A stretch of 64,000 nt of DNA from Collinsella aerofaciens (GTDB lineage Bacteria; Actinomycetota; Coriobacteriia; Coriobacteriales; Coriobacteriaceae), in assembly GCF_002736145.1 (NCBI RefSeq), contig NZ_CP024160.1:62001-126000 (forward strand), in the 5' to 3' direction. The stretch's first letter is position 1. Each line of letters starts with the position of its first letter. Both the position numbers and the translations under genes were made by a program. Positions 8,055 through 16,862 of the stretch are shown piece by piece. A model generated the notes under the pieces. It ran no database searches. It was given only the letters and a program-made list of their open reading frames with translations, and was not told where the DNA came from.

Positions 8055-9185
8055 CTAGGCGCGGTGCCAGTCGGTCAGGCAGGCATCGAGGGAGGCGATG
8101 AGCGCATCCTTGTCCATGTGACGGCCGATGATGCACAGGCTCGTCATGCGGTCGCCCGTCTCGTCGTTCCAAATCTGCATGATCTCGGGGTTCTCGTCGA
8201 TGATCTTCTGCTTCTCGCCCTCGGGCGCGGAGTCAACGAACAGACCGTTCTCCATCAGGCGCATCTGGTGGCCGGCCTGCTCAAACATGTAGCACATGTC
8301 CGGATTGCTGGCCTGCCACAGCGGGCCCTTGACGCGGATGACCTCGTCGGGCCACTCCTGCTCAACAAAATCGGTGAACTTCTGCAGGTCAAACGGCTTG
8401 CGGCGTGAGTACACAAAGGTCTCGATGTCGTACTCGAGCACCTCGGGGTCGTCGTGCTCCTCGGGATGCTCCATGGCCTCGATCCAGGCGGCGGAGTTGT
8501 AGGCGCGCATAAAGTCGAAGCGGTCGGTATCGAGCAGCTCCTCCATGGGGACCTCGCCGTTTTGGGCCTCGACAATTACGGCGTCTTTCTGCAGGCTGCG
8601 CACGATGGCCTTGAGCTCGGCAATCTGCTCAGGCGTCACGGTGTCGGTCTTGTTGAGGATCAGCGTGGAGCAGAACTCGATCTGCTGGATGAGCAGGCTC
8701 TCGATGTCGTCCTCGTCGATATCCTCGGCCAGCAGGTCGCGACCGCCGTTGAACTCGTCGTACATGCGGGCGCAGTCGACCACGGCCACGATGTTGTCGA
8801 GCGCGAGTTTGGGCTCGCCGCCCACCTTGGCCTCGTCGCAGAAGCTCGAGATGGTGTAGGCGATGGGGATGGGCTCGCAAATGCCCGAGGCCTCGATGAT
8901 GATGTAGTCGAAGTTGCCCGAATCGGCGATGCCCTGCAGCTGGTTGGCAAGGTCGTCCGAAAGCGTGCAGCAGATGCAGCCGTTGGTGAGCGGGATGAGG
9001 TCATCGGTCTCGGAAAGGCCGCCGTCGGCGATGAGGCTGGCGTCGACGTTGATCTCGCCGATATCGTTGACGATCACGGCGGCGCGGATGCCGCCGTCGT
9101 TAGCGAGGATGTGGTTGAGCAGTGTGGTCTTGCCGGCACCGAGGTATCCGGTAAGCATGATGATTTTCACGGGTTTGTTGGGCAT
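8055..9185 (-). CDS. CobW/YjiA-type metal-chaperone GTPase
   Basis: A 376-residue G3E GTPase. GYLGAGKTT (residues about 13-21) is the P loop, CICCTL (near residue 70) is the conserved CxCC metal site, and NKTD is the base-recognition motif. The C-terminal CobW_C domain ends with ...GDRMTSLCIIGRHMDKDALIASLDACL. Such proteins hand Zn, Co or Ni to client enzymes in the cytoplasm. A strong AAGGAGGG site precedes the ATG. No Zur box or metal-enzyme neighbour is visible, so the metal is not known. Confidence 0.88.
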   Translation of the reverse strand: MPNKPVKIIMLTGYLGAGKTTLLNHILANDGGIRAAVIVNDIGEINVDASLIADGGLSETDDLIPLTNGCICCTLSDDLANQLQGIADSGNFDYIIIEASGICEPIPIAYTISSFCDEAKVGGEPKLALDNIVAVVDCARMYDEFNGGRDLLAEDIDEDDIESLLIQQIEFCSTLILNKTDTVTPEQIAELKAIVRSLQKDAVIVEAQNGEVPMEELLDTDRFDFMRAYNSAAWIEAMEHPEEHDDPEVLEYDIETFVYSRRKPFDLQKFTDFVEQEWPDEVIRVKGPLWQASNPDMCYMFEQAGHQMRLMENGLFVDSAPEGEKQKIIDENPEIMQIWNDETGDRMTSLCIIGRHMDKDALIASLDACLTDWHRA

Positions 9186-9271
9186 GTGCCCTCCTTTGTT
9201 AGACTTGGCTTACAGTTGAATCTTATGCCAAACGCCTGCTCTTATACCCACGCGCCGACAAATAACACAGG

Positions 9272-9613
9272 CTACTCCCAGGCTCCCCACACGTCGGGGC
9301 AATAGCCGACAGTGGCCTTTTTGCCATTGCGCACGATGGGCTCGGCTAGAACCTGCTGGTTCTCGAGCAGCTTGTCGAAGCGCTGGCTAGGGGTGAGGTG
9401 CTGGATGAGCGCGAGCGTCTCCTCGTCCTTGGCTTTGGGGTTGAGCAGCTTGTCGATGCCGCCGACCGCCTGCATCACGCTCGTGAGCTCGCCCTTGCTC
9501 ATCTCCTTTTCCTTAAGGTCGATAAACTGCACCTTAATGCGGCGCTCCTTAAAATAACGCTGCGCCTTCTTGGTATCGAACGACTTCTTAGTCCCGAAGA
9601 TTTGCACGTTCAT
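9272..9613 (-). CDS. ArsC/Spx-fold protein lacking the active-site cysteine
   Basis: A 113-residue thioredoxin-fold protein of the ArsC family (MNVQIFGTKKSFDTKKAQRY, then IDLKEKEMSKGELTSVMQAVGG). In this family the segment after the first strand normally carries a catalytic Cys; here the codon is TCG (Ser). The only visible cysteine is near the C-terminus (GYCPDVW). Arsenate reduction by the usual mechanism is therefore unlikely. It is 16 bases downstream of the flavodoxin-fold gene and probably cotranscribed. The start at 9613 follows a weak GGCGGAA site. Confidence 0.8.
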   Translation of the reverse strand: MNVQIFGTKKSFDTKKAQRYFKERRIKVQFIDLKEKEMSKGELTSVMQAVGGIDKLLNPKAKDEETLALIQHLTPSQRFDKLLENQQVLAEPIVRNGKKATVGYCPDVWGAWE

Positions 9614-9629
9614 ATAATGTTCCGCCGTT

Positions 9630-10253
9630 CTAACGAATGAAGTTGGTCCTGGCGCGATCGGCTTCGGGGGCTTCGATGCCGGCGACCTGTCCTGCCTCGA
9701 TGCAACGCAGGAGCCAGGCCATGTTTTTGCCGATATTTCGCATGGTGGCCAGACCCTCGGCATCTCCATCGGCCTCGCCCGGCATGGCGCCAAAGACGTT
9801 GTTCCAATAGGTGGAGGCGACCACGGGCATCTGGTTGATGGTGAAGTATTTATTGAGTACATCGAAGGTGGTCGACGTGCCGCCGCGACGGGCGACGGCG
9901 ACCGCGGCACCCGGCTTGTGCGCAAAGGCCTTGCTGCCAGCATAGAAGGCGCGGTCGAGGGCCGAAAGGATGCGTCCGCTGGGGTGCGCATAGTAGACGG
10001 GTGAGCCAAAGACAAAGCCATCTGCCTGCTCGGCGGCAACGATCAGCTCGTTCACCACGTCGTCGTCAAAGGTGCAGCGGCAATCGAGCTTGCCGCACTG
10101 GCCACAGCCAATGCAGTCGCGAATGGGCTTGGCGCCCAGCTGGAACACCTCGGTATCGATGCCCTCGGCATGCAATTGCTCGGCGACCTCGGCGAGCGCG
10201 CGGGCGGTGTTGCCGTTTGCCTTGGGGCTGCCATTGACCAAAAGAACCTTCAT
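9630..10253 (-). CDS. Flavodoxin-fold NAD(P)H-dependent FMN reductase with Cys cluster
   Basis: A 207-residue flavoprotein. MKVLLVNGSPKANGNTARAL is the FMN phosphate-binding start. CIGCGQCGKLDCRC (near residue 50) is a Cys-rich motif seen in iron-sulfur flavoproteins and related NAD(P)H oxidoreductases. GFVFGSPVYYAHPSGRI is the second flavin loop. It likely transfers electrons from NAD(P)H to small acceptors. ATG 10253 has GAGGGAGC before it; the long in-frame extension upstream is not protein-like as a whole. Confidence 0.82.
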   Translation of the reverse strand: MKVLLVNGSPKANGNTARALAEVAEQLHAEGIDTEVFQLGAKPIRDCIGCGQCGKLDCRCTFDDDVVNELIVAAEQADGFVFGSPVYYAHPSGRILSALDRAFYAGSKAFAHKPGAAVAVARRGGTSTTFDVLNKYFTINQMPVVASTYWNNVFGAMPGEADGDAEGLATMRNIGKNMAWLLRCIEAGQVAGIEAPEADRARTNFIR

Positions 10254-10291
10254 CACAAGCTCCCTCTGCTGTTGGTGACTTCTGCGGAGGA

Positions 10292-10480
10292 TTATCGCAC
10301 GAGCGGGCAGATGGCGTGGGGCACGATGCCGGCCCCGAGGGCCCACGGCAGGCACGCTCACCAGGTACGAGCGGGATACGGTCCAGAGGATGTTGGAGTG
10401 CGGGGCCTCGTGCGAGCAGATTGTAAGGGGTCTGGGCGGGTCGCCCTCGATGGCGAGCTTTGAGGCCTTGGAAGGCGGGC
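10292..10480 (-). pseudogene. Possible decayed gene fragment
   Basis: On the minus strand a GC-rich stretch reads like protein (KASKLAIEGDPPRPLTICSHEA, then SYLVSVPAVG). With one frameshift it continues as ALGAGIVPHAICPLVR to a stop at 10292. No start or family is recognisable. It fills most of the gap between the flavoprotein and the small membrane gene. This may be chance. Confidence 0.25.
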
Positions 10481-10587
10481 TGCTGCGGCGGCTATGGTTT
10501 ATACTAAGGCGGTTGCTATCGAGTAATTCATACTTGGTTTGATTCGATTGTGAATGCGTAACTAGGATGGAAAGCAAAGGAAACTCT

Positions 10588-10908
10588 ATGGAAACAGAGG
10601 ATGCTGTTTGCTTGATGACTTCGATTGCCTTGATTGTCCTTTCAATCCAATACCGAAGAGGAAGATGGCTCTGCTCAATTGCTGGATATGATGTCACAAA
10701 AAGGGAGAGCGAGATTGATATACGCCCTTACGCAAAGCTGATTTCTTCTGTGACGTTATGGATGGGGCTGCTGTTTTTCTTGTGGGCGGTAGAGGACTGG
10801 GTACGCGATTGGAATACCAGCGTTTTTGAAGTTTTGGTTCTACTTCTGTTCAGCTTGGCCTCTTTGTCGTTCGTGCGGCTCGTTAGGTTTGTTTTTATGA
10901 GGCGATAG
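10588..10908 (+). CDS. Small membrane protein, DUF3784-like
   Basis: A 106-residue protein with three likely membrane helices (near residues 8-24, 50-67 and 80-100). The segment SIAGYDVTKRESEIDIRPY between helix 1 and helix 2 resembles the DUF3784 pattern (..IAGYNTM.KEE...YD). Function is unknown. The gene is visibly AT-richer than its neighbours, suggesting foreign origin. ATG 10588 follows AAAGGAAA; ATG 10567 is also possible. A TATACT box near 10500 could drive it. Confidence 0.55.
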   Translation: METEDAVCLMTSIALIVLSIQYRRGRWLCSIAGYDVTKRESEIDIRPYAKLISSVTLWMGLLFFLWAVEDWVRDWNTSVFEVLVLLLFSLASLSFVRLVRFVFMRR

Positions 10909-11192
10909 CCAGCGGAAGTGGCTGGACGACAAAATGGACCAATGCAGCCAATTGTCAATAGAATTTGATAGGCTTGGCTTAACAGATTTACTCGAGGGCA
11001 TATCCGTGGCGGGGGATAGGTTCTATCTTGTTGAGCACTTATTTGCATCAGGCAAAGTAAACCAGGAGTATCGAAACGGTGCCCCCGGGCCCCGGGAGGG
11101 ACTGCGGGGACGTTCGGCTAACTGCGGGTACGACCTATTTGCCCAATGTGTTCGGTTGAGATCGGAAATTAACCATCATGCGCCCCATAACG
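10909..11192. other. 284-base gap, no supported gene
   Basis: The first part (to about 11060) shares the lower GC of the small membrane gene and ends near a GC-rich run at 11080-11110. A 103-codon frame spans 10934-11245 but has poor start context and overlaps the end of the GGDEF gene on the other strand. Confidence 0.4.
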
Positions 11193-12722
11193 CTAGTCCA
11201 GCTTGGTGCCCGGTACTTGTGGTGCCTCTTCAAGTAGCGCTTTGAGCTCGTTCAAAATGGAAACGGGCTGTCGGTCGACGGCATCTAGATGAAGTGTGGC
11301 CACACGAATGGGCGGCTGATATTCAAATGAGCCAAAGAGTACGGGCGACCCCAAGAACCGCTCGATTTCTTCTGCGATCGCGTCGGTCTCTTCGGGATCA
11401 AGGTCATCGAAAAGCGCCACGAACATCGGTCCGGTCGAGCGGAACAGACGGCCCTTGCCGCGCGAACAGTCCATGAGGCAGGCGGCACTTTCTGCCAAAA
11501 CGCGGTCGCCCGCATCAAAGCCAAAGCGGGCATTGACCTTGGCGATGTCGTCGATTTTGATGGCGACCAGGCCTGCCTTGCGCGCCACGCGACGCATTTC
11601 GCCAATGGCGTTGACCAGGGCGTGAATATCGCCCAGGCCGGTCACGGAATCGGTCGTATCTGCCAGGCTTCGGTTGATGATAATGCCCACGTACATGTTA
11701 GGCTCGGTATCGGTGCCGTCCAAGCGGTAGCCCGTGCAGTCGCAAAGCGCGTACGCTCCGGTAGCATCCATAACGCGGTACTGCATGTAGTGGAAGTGCC
11801 ATGTGCCGTTTATCACCATGTCGAGCTCGGCGCGTACGTTGTCGCGGTCCTCGGGGTGGACGCGAGCAAGCCACATATCGAGTGAGTTGTAGGGATGCTG
11901 GGAGGGTAGGTCGAAATCGCGCACGGCATTAATCGACCATTGCGATTCGCCGGTATCGAGGTTAAGGATAAACGGATAGCGCGTCTCGGAGCTCATAGAG
12001 ATCGCTTGGAATACGCGGTCGTTGCACGGAAGCTGCTCGGCAATTGGGTGTGGCGGCGCGTCATTGTCTTTCGGTTGCTGCACGCGATGCATAAGCTTAT
12101 AGCGATACATCTTGCGATCGGCATCCATCGTCATCTGGCGACGCGTGTCGCCGGCAAGTGGATTGACGCGCGAGCAGCCAAAGCTAAAGCTAGCGATCAT
12201 GGGCGCCTTGCCGTCTGATGTTGCCTCGACAAGATTGGTGCGTGTCCGCTCCAAGCGCTGCTCGAGTTCGGCTTCGCCTGTCGTGGGGGACACGAGTACA
12301 AATTCATCTCCACCGATACGGAACAGCACTTCATCGTGCTCCATTGCCTCGGTGAGCGCGCGGCAGATGCCCAGAATATAGCGATTGCCTTCGGCGTGGC
12401 CGAACCTATCATTGCAATGCTTGAGATGGTCGATGTCAATATAGGCGCAGGTGAAGGGGTCGCCTTTGCGCCAGAGCTGCTCGACGTGACGGTCGAGTCC
12501 GCCGCGGTTGCCCAAGTTGGTGAGCTGATCGATATAGGCGTTGCACTCAAGCAGCTGGCGCTCTTGTTGCAGGATGGCATGCGTCTTTTGCAGTTGCTCA
12601 CCAACGGCGCGTAGCTCAGCAGGCAGCGCGGAAACATCGAGTTCGGCGGTCGAGACGCCATTCGCAAGTCGCTGAAGATAGGCAATAATCGATTGCTCGC
12701 CCAAGCGGTATGACTCGTTCAT
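11193..12722 (-). CDS. Diguanylate cyclase with GGDEF, PAS-like and degenerate GGDEF domains
   Basis: A 509-residue protein. A helical N-terminus leads into a GGDEF domain (DQLTNLGNRGGLDRH to RIGGDEFVLVS) with an intact GGDEF motif, so it should make c-di-GMP. The middle resembles a PAS fold (RYPFILNLDTGESQWSINAV...YMQYRVMDATGAYAL). A second GGDEF-like domain (SVTGLGDIHALVNAIGE...) has lost the motif (RSTGPMFVAL) and may be regulatory. No membrane helix is seen. ATG 12722 has a perfect AAGGAGG-type site. Its layout matches the first half of the next gene upstream, suggesting duplication. Confidence 0.85.
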   Translation of the reverse strand: MNESYRLGEQSIIAYLQRLANGVSTAELDVSALPAELRAVGEQLQKTHAILQQERQLLECNAYIDQLTNLGNRGGLDRHVEQLWRKGDPFTCAYIDIDHLKHCNDRFGHAEGNRYILGICRALTEAMEHDEVLFRIGGDEFVLVSPTTGEAELEQRLERTRTNLVEATSDGKAPMIASFSFGCSRVNPLAGDTRRQMTMDADRKMYRYKLMHRVQQPKDNDAPPHPIAEQLPCNDRVFQAISMSSETRYPFILNLDTGESQWSINAVRDFDLPSQHPYNSLDMWLARVHPEDRDNVRAELDMVINGTWHFHYMQYRVMDATGAYALCDCTGYRLDGTDTEPNMYVGIIINRSLADTTDSVTGLGDIHALVNAIGEMRRVARKAGLVAIKIDDIAKVNARFGFDAGDRVLAESAACLMDCSRGKGRLFRSTGPMFVALFDDLDPEETDAIAEEIERFLGSPVLFGSFEYQPPIRVATLHLDAVDRQPVSILNELKALLEEAPQVPGTKLD

Positions 12723-12760
12723 GATGAATAACCTCCTTGGGCAGAACAACGGTTTGTATC

Positions 12761-12791
12761 ATATCCCCAATCCGGTTTGAATTGGGGATAT
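12761..12791. repeat. Inverted repeat ATATCCCCAAT / ATTGGGGATAT
   Basis: Perfect 11-base arms around a 9-base loop (CCGGTTTGA), 39 bases upstream of the GGDEF gene start. It could be an operator or a terminator for the upstream gene. The ATCCCCA/TGGGGAT arms recall the palindrome at 31977. Confidence 0.6.
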
Positions 12792-12849
12792 AAGTTAGCT
12801 AATGGAGACAAATGCCCCCTTCGGCGGTGGCGTTTTGCGCGCGAGCGTA

Positions 12850-15567
12850 TCAGTTGTTATTGCCACCATCGAGCAATGTCTCAAAATCATTCGCCGGCAT
12901 GGGGCGGTAGTAGAGGAAGCCCTGAGCGTAGCGGGCGCCCATCTGTCGTAGCATGTTCGCCTGCTCATTTGTCTCGACGCCTTCGACCACGACGGGCAGA
13001 TGGAGCGACTGCGCCATATCGAGCATTGATGTAATGATTTGCGCGCTGCGGCCTTGATCTCCGTCGGCGGGAACAAACGTGCGGTCAAGCTTGATAACGT
13101 CGACGTTGACGTTCTTGAGCATCGCGAGCGTGGACTGGCCGGTGCCAAAGTCGTCCATATAGGTTGAGAAGCCGCGGGTGTGCAGGTCGGCAGTCAGTTT
13201 ATCCACGGCCTCGGATTCTCCCGTATAGGCTGTCTCGGTGATCTCGATGCGCATGAGTTCGGGCGGTAGGTTGTATTGGGCGGCAAGTGCTCCCATATGT
13301 TCGGCAACGTCGCAGGCAAGGATATCCACGCGCGACACATTGAGCGAGATCGGAACCACGCGAAGCCCCCGGTCGATGCGCTCGCGCAGCCACGAGGCGA
13401 CGCCCTGCCAAATGTACTTGTCGAGCGTCACTACAAAGCCGCTTTCCTCGAGTGCGGGGATAAACGTTACAGGCGAAATGAGGGAACCGTCCTTGCCAAT
13501 CCAGCGCGTGAGCGCCTCGGCGCCAACGATCTCGCCAGTTTCCATGTCGACCTGGGGCTGCAGGTAGTAGGTAATGCGGCCGTTTGAGAACGCATACTGG
13601 AATTCGGTCAGCGTGCGGTGGAACGCGGTTTCGCGCTCGTACTCCTCGGGGCGGAAAATGGCGACGCGCTCCTTAAAGTCGTTTTTTGCGCGCCGATTGG
13701 TAAACATGGCCTTGGCCTGCGCGTCGATGGTGATTTCCTCGTTGGGATCGATGGGGCAAACGCCCATGGACGGCCAGAAACCCACGCCGTCATCATGCTT
13801 GGCCACGGCGGCGCGAACGCGGTTATAGATTTGATGGACGGTGTCGTGCTCAAAGGGGATGAGAATGCAAAAGTCGTCTTGGCCCCAGTATCCTGCGACG
13901 CCCATCTCGGCATTCTCGATGTCTTTGAGGACCGTGCCCACATCGGCGAGCACGCGGTCGCCCTCGGCCTGTCCGTGCCATTCGTTAAACAGTCGCATAT
14001 GACCCATGTCGACGGTGGCGATACACCAAGCGCCGTCGCGCCCTGTCCTCAGAAATGCGTTGGCACGCCGCATAAACTCGCTGGGTCGATAGAGGCCCGT
14101 GAGCGTATCGATGCGTTCGGCGACGGCGCTTTTACGCTCAATCTCGGGTATGGGGAGGCTGTCGTTGGGGGCAAGCCCGCCGGCGGCGCGAAGACGACGG
14201 TCGAGTTCGCCTAAAACAGCGGTCGCTTGATTGATTAAGCGCTCGTAAAAGGCCGGGACGACAAGACAGACGGGGGTAATGGTGTCGTTCGCGATTCGAA
14301 CAGGAGCGAAAACGGCCTCTTTAAGATGATGGGTCAGTTGCTCGAATGCCTCGTGGTCCAGATCGTTGCTGAGCACGACGAACTGGGCGTTTCGCGAGCG
14401 GAAGACGCGACTTCTGCCGCGGGTGATCGATAACATGCGACCTGCGTATTCGGCGAGCATGTTGTCGACAGCCTCGGCCCCGTAGAGCTCGTTGAACTTT
14501 GCCGTGCCACAAACGCGGACCGCTATAAGCCCCGTCTCGCAACGGTCGCGACGGCAGGCATCGATAGCGTTGATCAGCATACGCTGCGTTCCGAGGCCCG
14601 TGGCGGCGTCGACGGTCTCGGCGAGTGAGTGGTTAACAAGTTCGCCGACATAGAGCGAGGGGGTATTTCCGTCACCGTCGATGCGAAACCCGCGAGCGCG
14701 GCAGAGGACGTAGTCGCCCGCGGCATTGCGCATGCGGTACTGCATGACGCGGCGGTGTTTGGAGCCATTATAGATTTGGTCGATGTCGTTGATGTAGGCC
14801 TCAAGGTCATCGGGGTGGACGCGCGTTTTCCAGTAATCGTGGCAGTTGTCTACATGCTCAGAAGGAAGACCGAGATCGCGCAGGGCACCTTGTGACCAAA
14901 GGGTGCGATGTTTGTCCAAGTTCTCGATAAAGCAATAACGGCCTTCGTTGAGCATCGAAAAGGCGTCAAAAACGCGATCGCTTATTTCGAAGTCGTCGGT
15001 GTGGACTTGCGCGATATTGCGTCGATCAAGATGCATGGCATGGCGTAGCTTGTAGTCGTACATGCGATGGTCGGCATCGAGTGTCATGCGATTGGAGACT
15101 TCACCCAGGGCGGGGTCGGCGTGCGACACTCCGTAGCTAAACGAGTGAGGCATCTCGGAATCGTTGTTTTTGAGTAGGACCGTTCGGCAGTGTTCCAGGC
15201 GCTCGGCGAGGTCGTCCTCGGTCGCAATCGTAGACAGGATGGCAAACTCGTCGCCGCCTATGCGAAACGCCGCCTCGTCCACCTTCATATACAGCTTGAG
15301 ATAGAGGCTTACCTGCAAGATATAGCGGTTGCCCTCGTCATGCCCGAAGACGTCGTTGCAGTGCTTAAGGTTATCGATGTCGATAAACGCCATGGTCACG
15401 GGCAGTTCCTGCTCCCAGATTTCTTCTAGGGAACGGGTAAAGCCGCCGCGGTTGCCAAGTCCGGTGAGCTGGTCGGTAAAGGCCGTCCTAATCAGATCAT
15501 CCTGACGCTCGAGAAGGTCACGGACGGTCTTTTCGAGCGTTTCGGTGTAATTGCTGACGGTGTCCAT
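12850..15567 (-). CDS. GGDEF-PAS-GGDEF-like-GGDEF-like-EAL c-di-GMP enzyme
   Basis: A 905-residue protein. The first GGDEF domain is intact (RIGGDEFAIL). A PAS-like segment follows (RYCFIENLDKHRTLWSQGAL). Two further GGDEF-like domains have lost the motif (RSRNAQFVVL and GYWGQDDFCIL). The C-terminal EAL domain looks catalytic: AEALTRW, SLNVSR, EITET, DDFGTG, IKLDR, VVVEGVE and QGFLYYRPM are all present. It may therefore both make and break c-di-GMP. ATG 15567 is chosen because the GGDEF N-terminal helix starts there, though the ribosome site is weak. A TATAAT box lies at 15745-15750 on this strand. Confidence 0.85.
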   Translation of the reverse strand: MDTVSNYTETLEKTVRDLLERQDDLIRTAFTDQLTGLGNRGGFTRSLEEIWEQELPVTMAFIDIDNLKHCNDVFGHDEGNRYILQVSLYLKLYMKVDEAAFRIGGDEFAILSTIATEDDLAERLEHCRTVLLKNNDSEMPHSFSYGVSHADPALGEVSNRMTLDADHRMYDYKLRHAMHLDRRNIAQVHTDDFEISDRVFDAFSMLNEGRYCFIENLDKHRTLWSQGALRDLGLPSEHVDNCHDYWKTRVHPDDLEAYINDIDQIYNGSKHRRVMQYRMRNAAGDYVLCRARGFRIDGDGNTPSLYVGELVNHSLAETVDAATGLGTQRMLINAIDACRRDRCETGLIAVRVCGTAKFNELYGAEAVDNMLAEYAGRMLSITRGRSRVFRSRNAQFVVLSNDLDHEAFEQLTHHLKEAVFAPVRIANDTITPVCLVVPAFYERLINQATAVLGELDRRLRAAGGLAPNDSLPIPEIERKSAVAERIDTLTGLYRPSEFMRRANAFLRTGRDGAWCIATVDMGHMRLFNEWHGQAEGDRVLADVGTVLKDIENAEMGVAGYWGQDDFCILIPFEHDTVHQIYNRVRAAVAKHDDGVGFWPSMGVCPIDPNEEITIDAQAKAMFTNRRAKNDFKERVAIFRPEEYERETAFHRTLTEFQYAFSNGRITYYLQPQVDMETGEIVGAEALTRWIGKDGSLISPVTFIPALEESGFVVTLDKYIWQGVASWLRERIDRGLRVVPISLNVSRVDILACDVAEHMGALAAQYNLPPELMRIEITETAYTGESEAVDKLTADLHTRGFSTYMDDFGTGQSTLAMLKNVNVDVIKLDRTFVPADGDQGRSAQIITSMLDMAQSLHLPVVVEGVETNEQANMLRQMGARYAQGFLYYRPMPANDFETLLDGGNNN

Positions 15568-15891
15568 GTTGTGAGCGGCTTTCTGAGGTCGGGGCGGATG
15601 GCGTCGGGCGAGCTCGTAGTGTACACGCGTCGTTGCTCGGCGCCTTGCGTGTATCCAGGCCCCCGCCTTGCTGCGTTGTTGAGTTACTTTGCCGGCTAAT
15701 GTTCGCTGTTGATAACTGCTGAGTAGCGTAAACAACAGTACGCAATTATATATGGGTGTCCATGCTGTTGGCGGCTACTATTCGCCAAGCGGTAGCGCGA
15801 CAATGCGATGTTCGATGAAAATGCGACTGAGTCGATATATGTTGACGGGTATACTTGTCCCGTTTTAAAACGCAGGAACGGAGATGGTCAC
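15568..15891. other. 324-base divergent promoter region
   Basis: This region separates the GGDEF-EAL gene from the patatin gene. On the minus strand TATAAT at 15745-15750 gives a leader of about 170 bases. A small inverted repeat, TTGGCG-N9-CGCCAA, lies at 15768-15788, just upstream of that box. I looked for a c-di-GMP riboswitch in the leader and did not find a convincing match. Confidence 0.45.
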
Positions 15892-16761
15892 ATGGCACAG
15901 CCGGATACGACGCGCACGGTGGGGCTTGCGCTCGAGGGAGGCGGCTACCGCGGTATGTATACGGCGGGCGTGCTCGACGTTTGGATGGAGCACGGTTTGA
16001 CCTGCGACCATATGGTGGGTGTCTCGGCGGGCGCGGCGTTTGGCTACAACTTTAAATCGCGGCAGATTGGGCGCGCCATTCGCTACAACAAGGCCTATTG
16101 TGCCGACAAGCGCTATGCGAGCGTGACAAGCTGGCTGCGAACCGGTGACATGTTCAATGCCGATTTTGCCTATCATGAGGTGCCTATCGAGCGCGATCCC
16201 ATCGACTTGGAAGCGTATCGCGCCTGCCCCATGCGATTTACGTGCGTGTGTACCGATATCGAGACGGGCAAGGCTGTCTATCACGATTTGCCGTATGGCG
16301 ACGAGCGCGATATCGAGTGGATCCGGGCGTCGTCTGCTATTCCTGTGGCGACGCGTCCCGTTGCTATTGGCGGGCATAAGTATCTGGATGGTGGCGTGGC
16401 TGATTCTATCCCCAGCGCATGGCTGTTTGCGCAGGGGTATGACCGCAATATCGTGGTGCTCACGCAGCCGGCGGGCTTTGTGAAGCAGCCTAACAGCGTG
16501 ATGCCCATGCTGCGGCGCGTGTTCCGTCACTACCCGGAGTTTGTTGCAGCGCTTGAGCATCGGCATGAGGTCTACAATGCCACGCTCGATGACCTGGCAC
16601 GTCGCGAGGCTGCCGGCGAGGTCTTTGTGGTGCGGCCGAGCGAGTCGGTGAAGGTGCCGTCGCTGTGCCGCGAACCGGATGAGCTCGAGCGCATCTACCA
16701 GGTCGGCCGCCACGATGCGGAGGCGACCTTGCCCGCGCTGGAAGCGTATCTGGCGGAGTAA
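15892..16761 (+). CDS. Patatin-like phospholipase
   Basis: A 289-residue patatin-fold lipid hydrolase of the RssA/YjjU kind. GLALEGGGYRGMYTAGVLD carries the oxyanion hole (GGGYRG). GVSAGAAFG carries the nucleophile serine (GxSxG). DGGVADSIP carries the catalytic Asp of the Ser-Asp dyad. It is cytoplasmic with no signal peptide. ATG 15892 has GGAG eight bases upstream; an in-frame ATG at 15808 would add 28 unconserved residues. Confidence 0.87.
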   Translation: MAQPDTTRTVGLALEGGGYRGMYTAGVLDVWMEHGLTCDHMVGVSAGAAFGYNFKSRQIGRAIRYNKAYCADKRYASVTSWLRTGDMFNADFAYHEVPIERDPIDLEAYRACPMRFTCVCTDIETGKAVYHDLPYGDERDIEWIRASSAIPVATRPVAIGGHKYLDGGVADSIPSAWLFAQGYDRNIVVLTQPAGFVKQPNSVMPMLRRVFRHYPEFVAALEHRHEVYNATLDDLARREAAGEVFVVRPSESVKVPSLCREPDELERIYQVGRHDAEATLPALEAYLAE

Positions 16762-16770
16762 GAGTCGCAT

Positions 16771-16820
16771 GCGGAAAGCGCATCCCGGAATGGACGTGCG
16801 AACCGGGATGCGCTTTCCGC
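16771..16820. terminator. Long hairpin between convergent patatin and thiE genes
   Basis: Perfect 18-base arms (GCGGAAAGCGCATCCCGG and complement) with a 14-base loop, 9 bases after the patatin stop. No T-run follows, so it may protect 3' ends rather than terminate strictly. Confidence 0.6.
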
Positions 16821-16862
16821 TATTGAAGATATGAGGTTGCGAATCAGCTGCTTGGCCTATGC

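Noticed and set aside
10934-11245. A 103-codon plus-strand frame after the small membrane gene
   Set aside because: Poor start context, overlaps the GGDEF gene end, composition changes midway through the frame, and no family features.
15568-15744. Possible c-di-GMP riboswitch before the GGDEF-EAL gene
   Set aside because: Pieces such as CCGGCAAAG and ACGCAGCAAGGC loosely recall the GEMM-I aptamer, but the conserved spacing and receptor sequences are not met.
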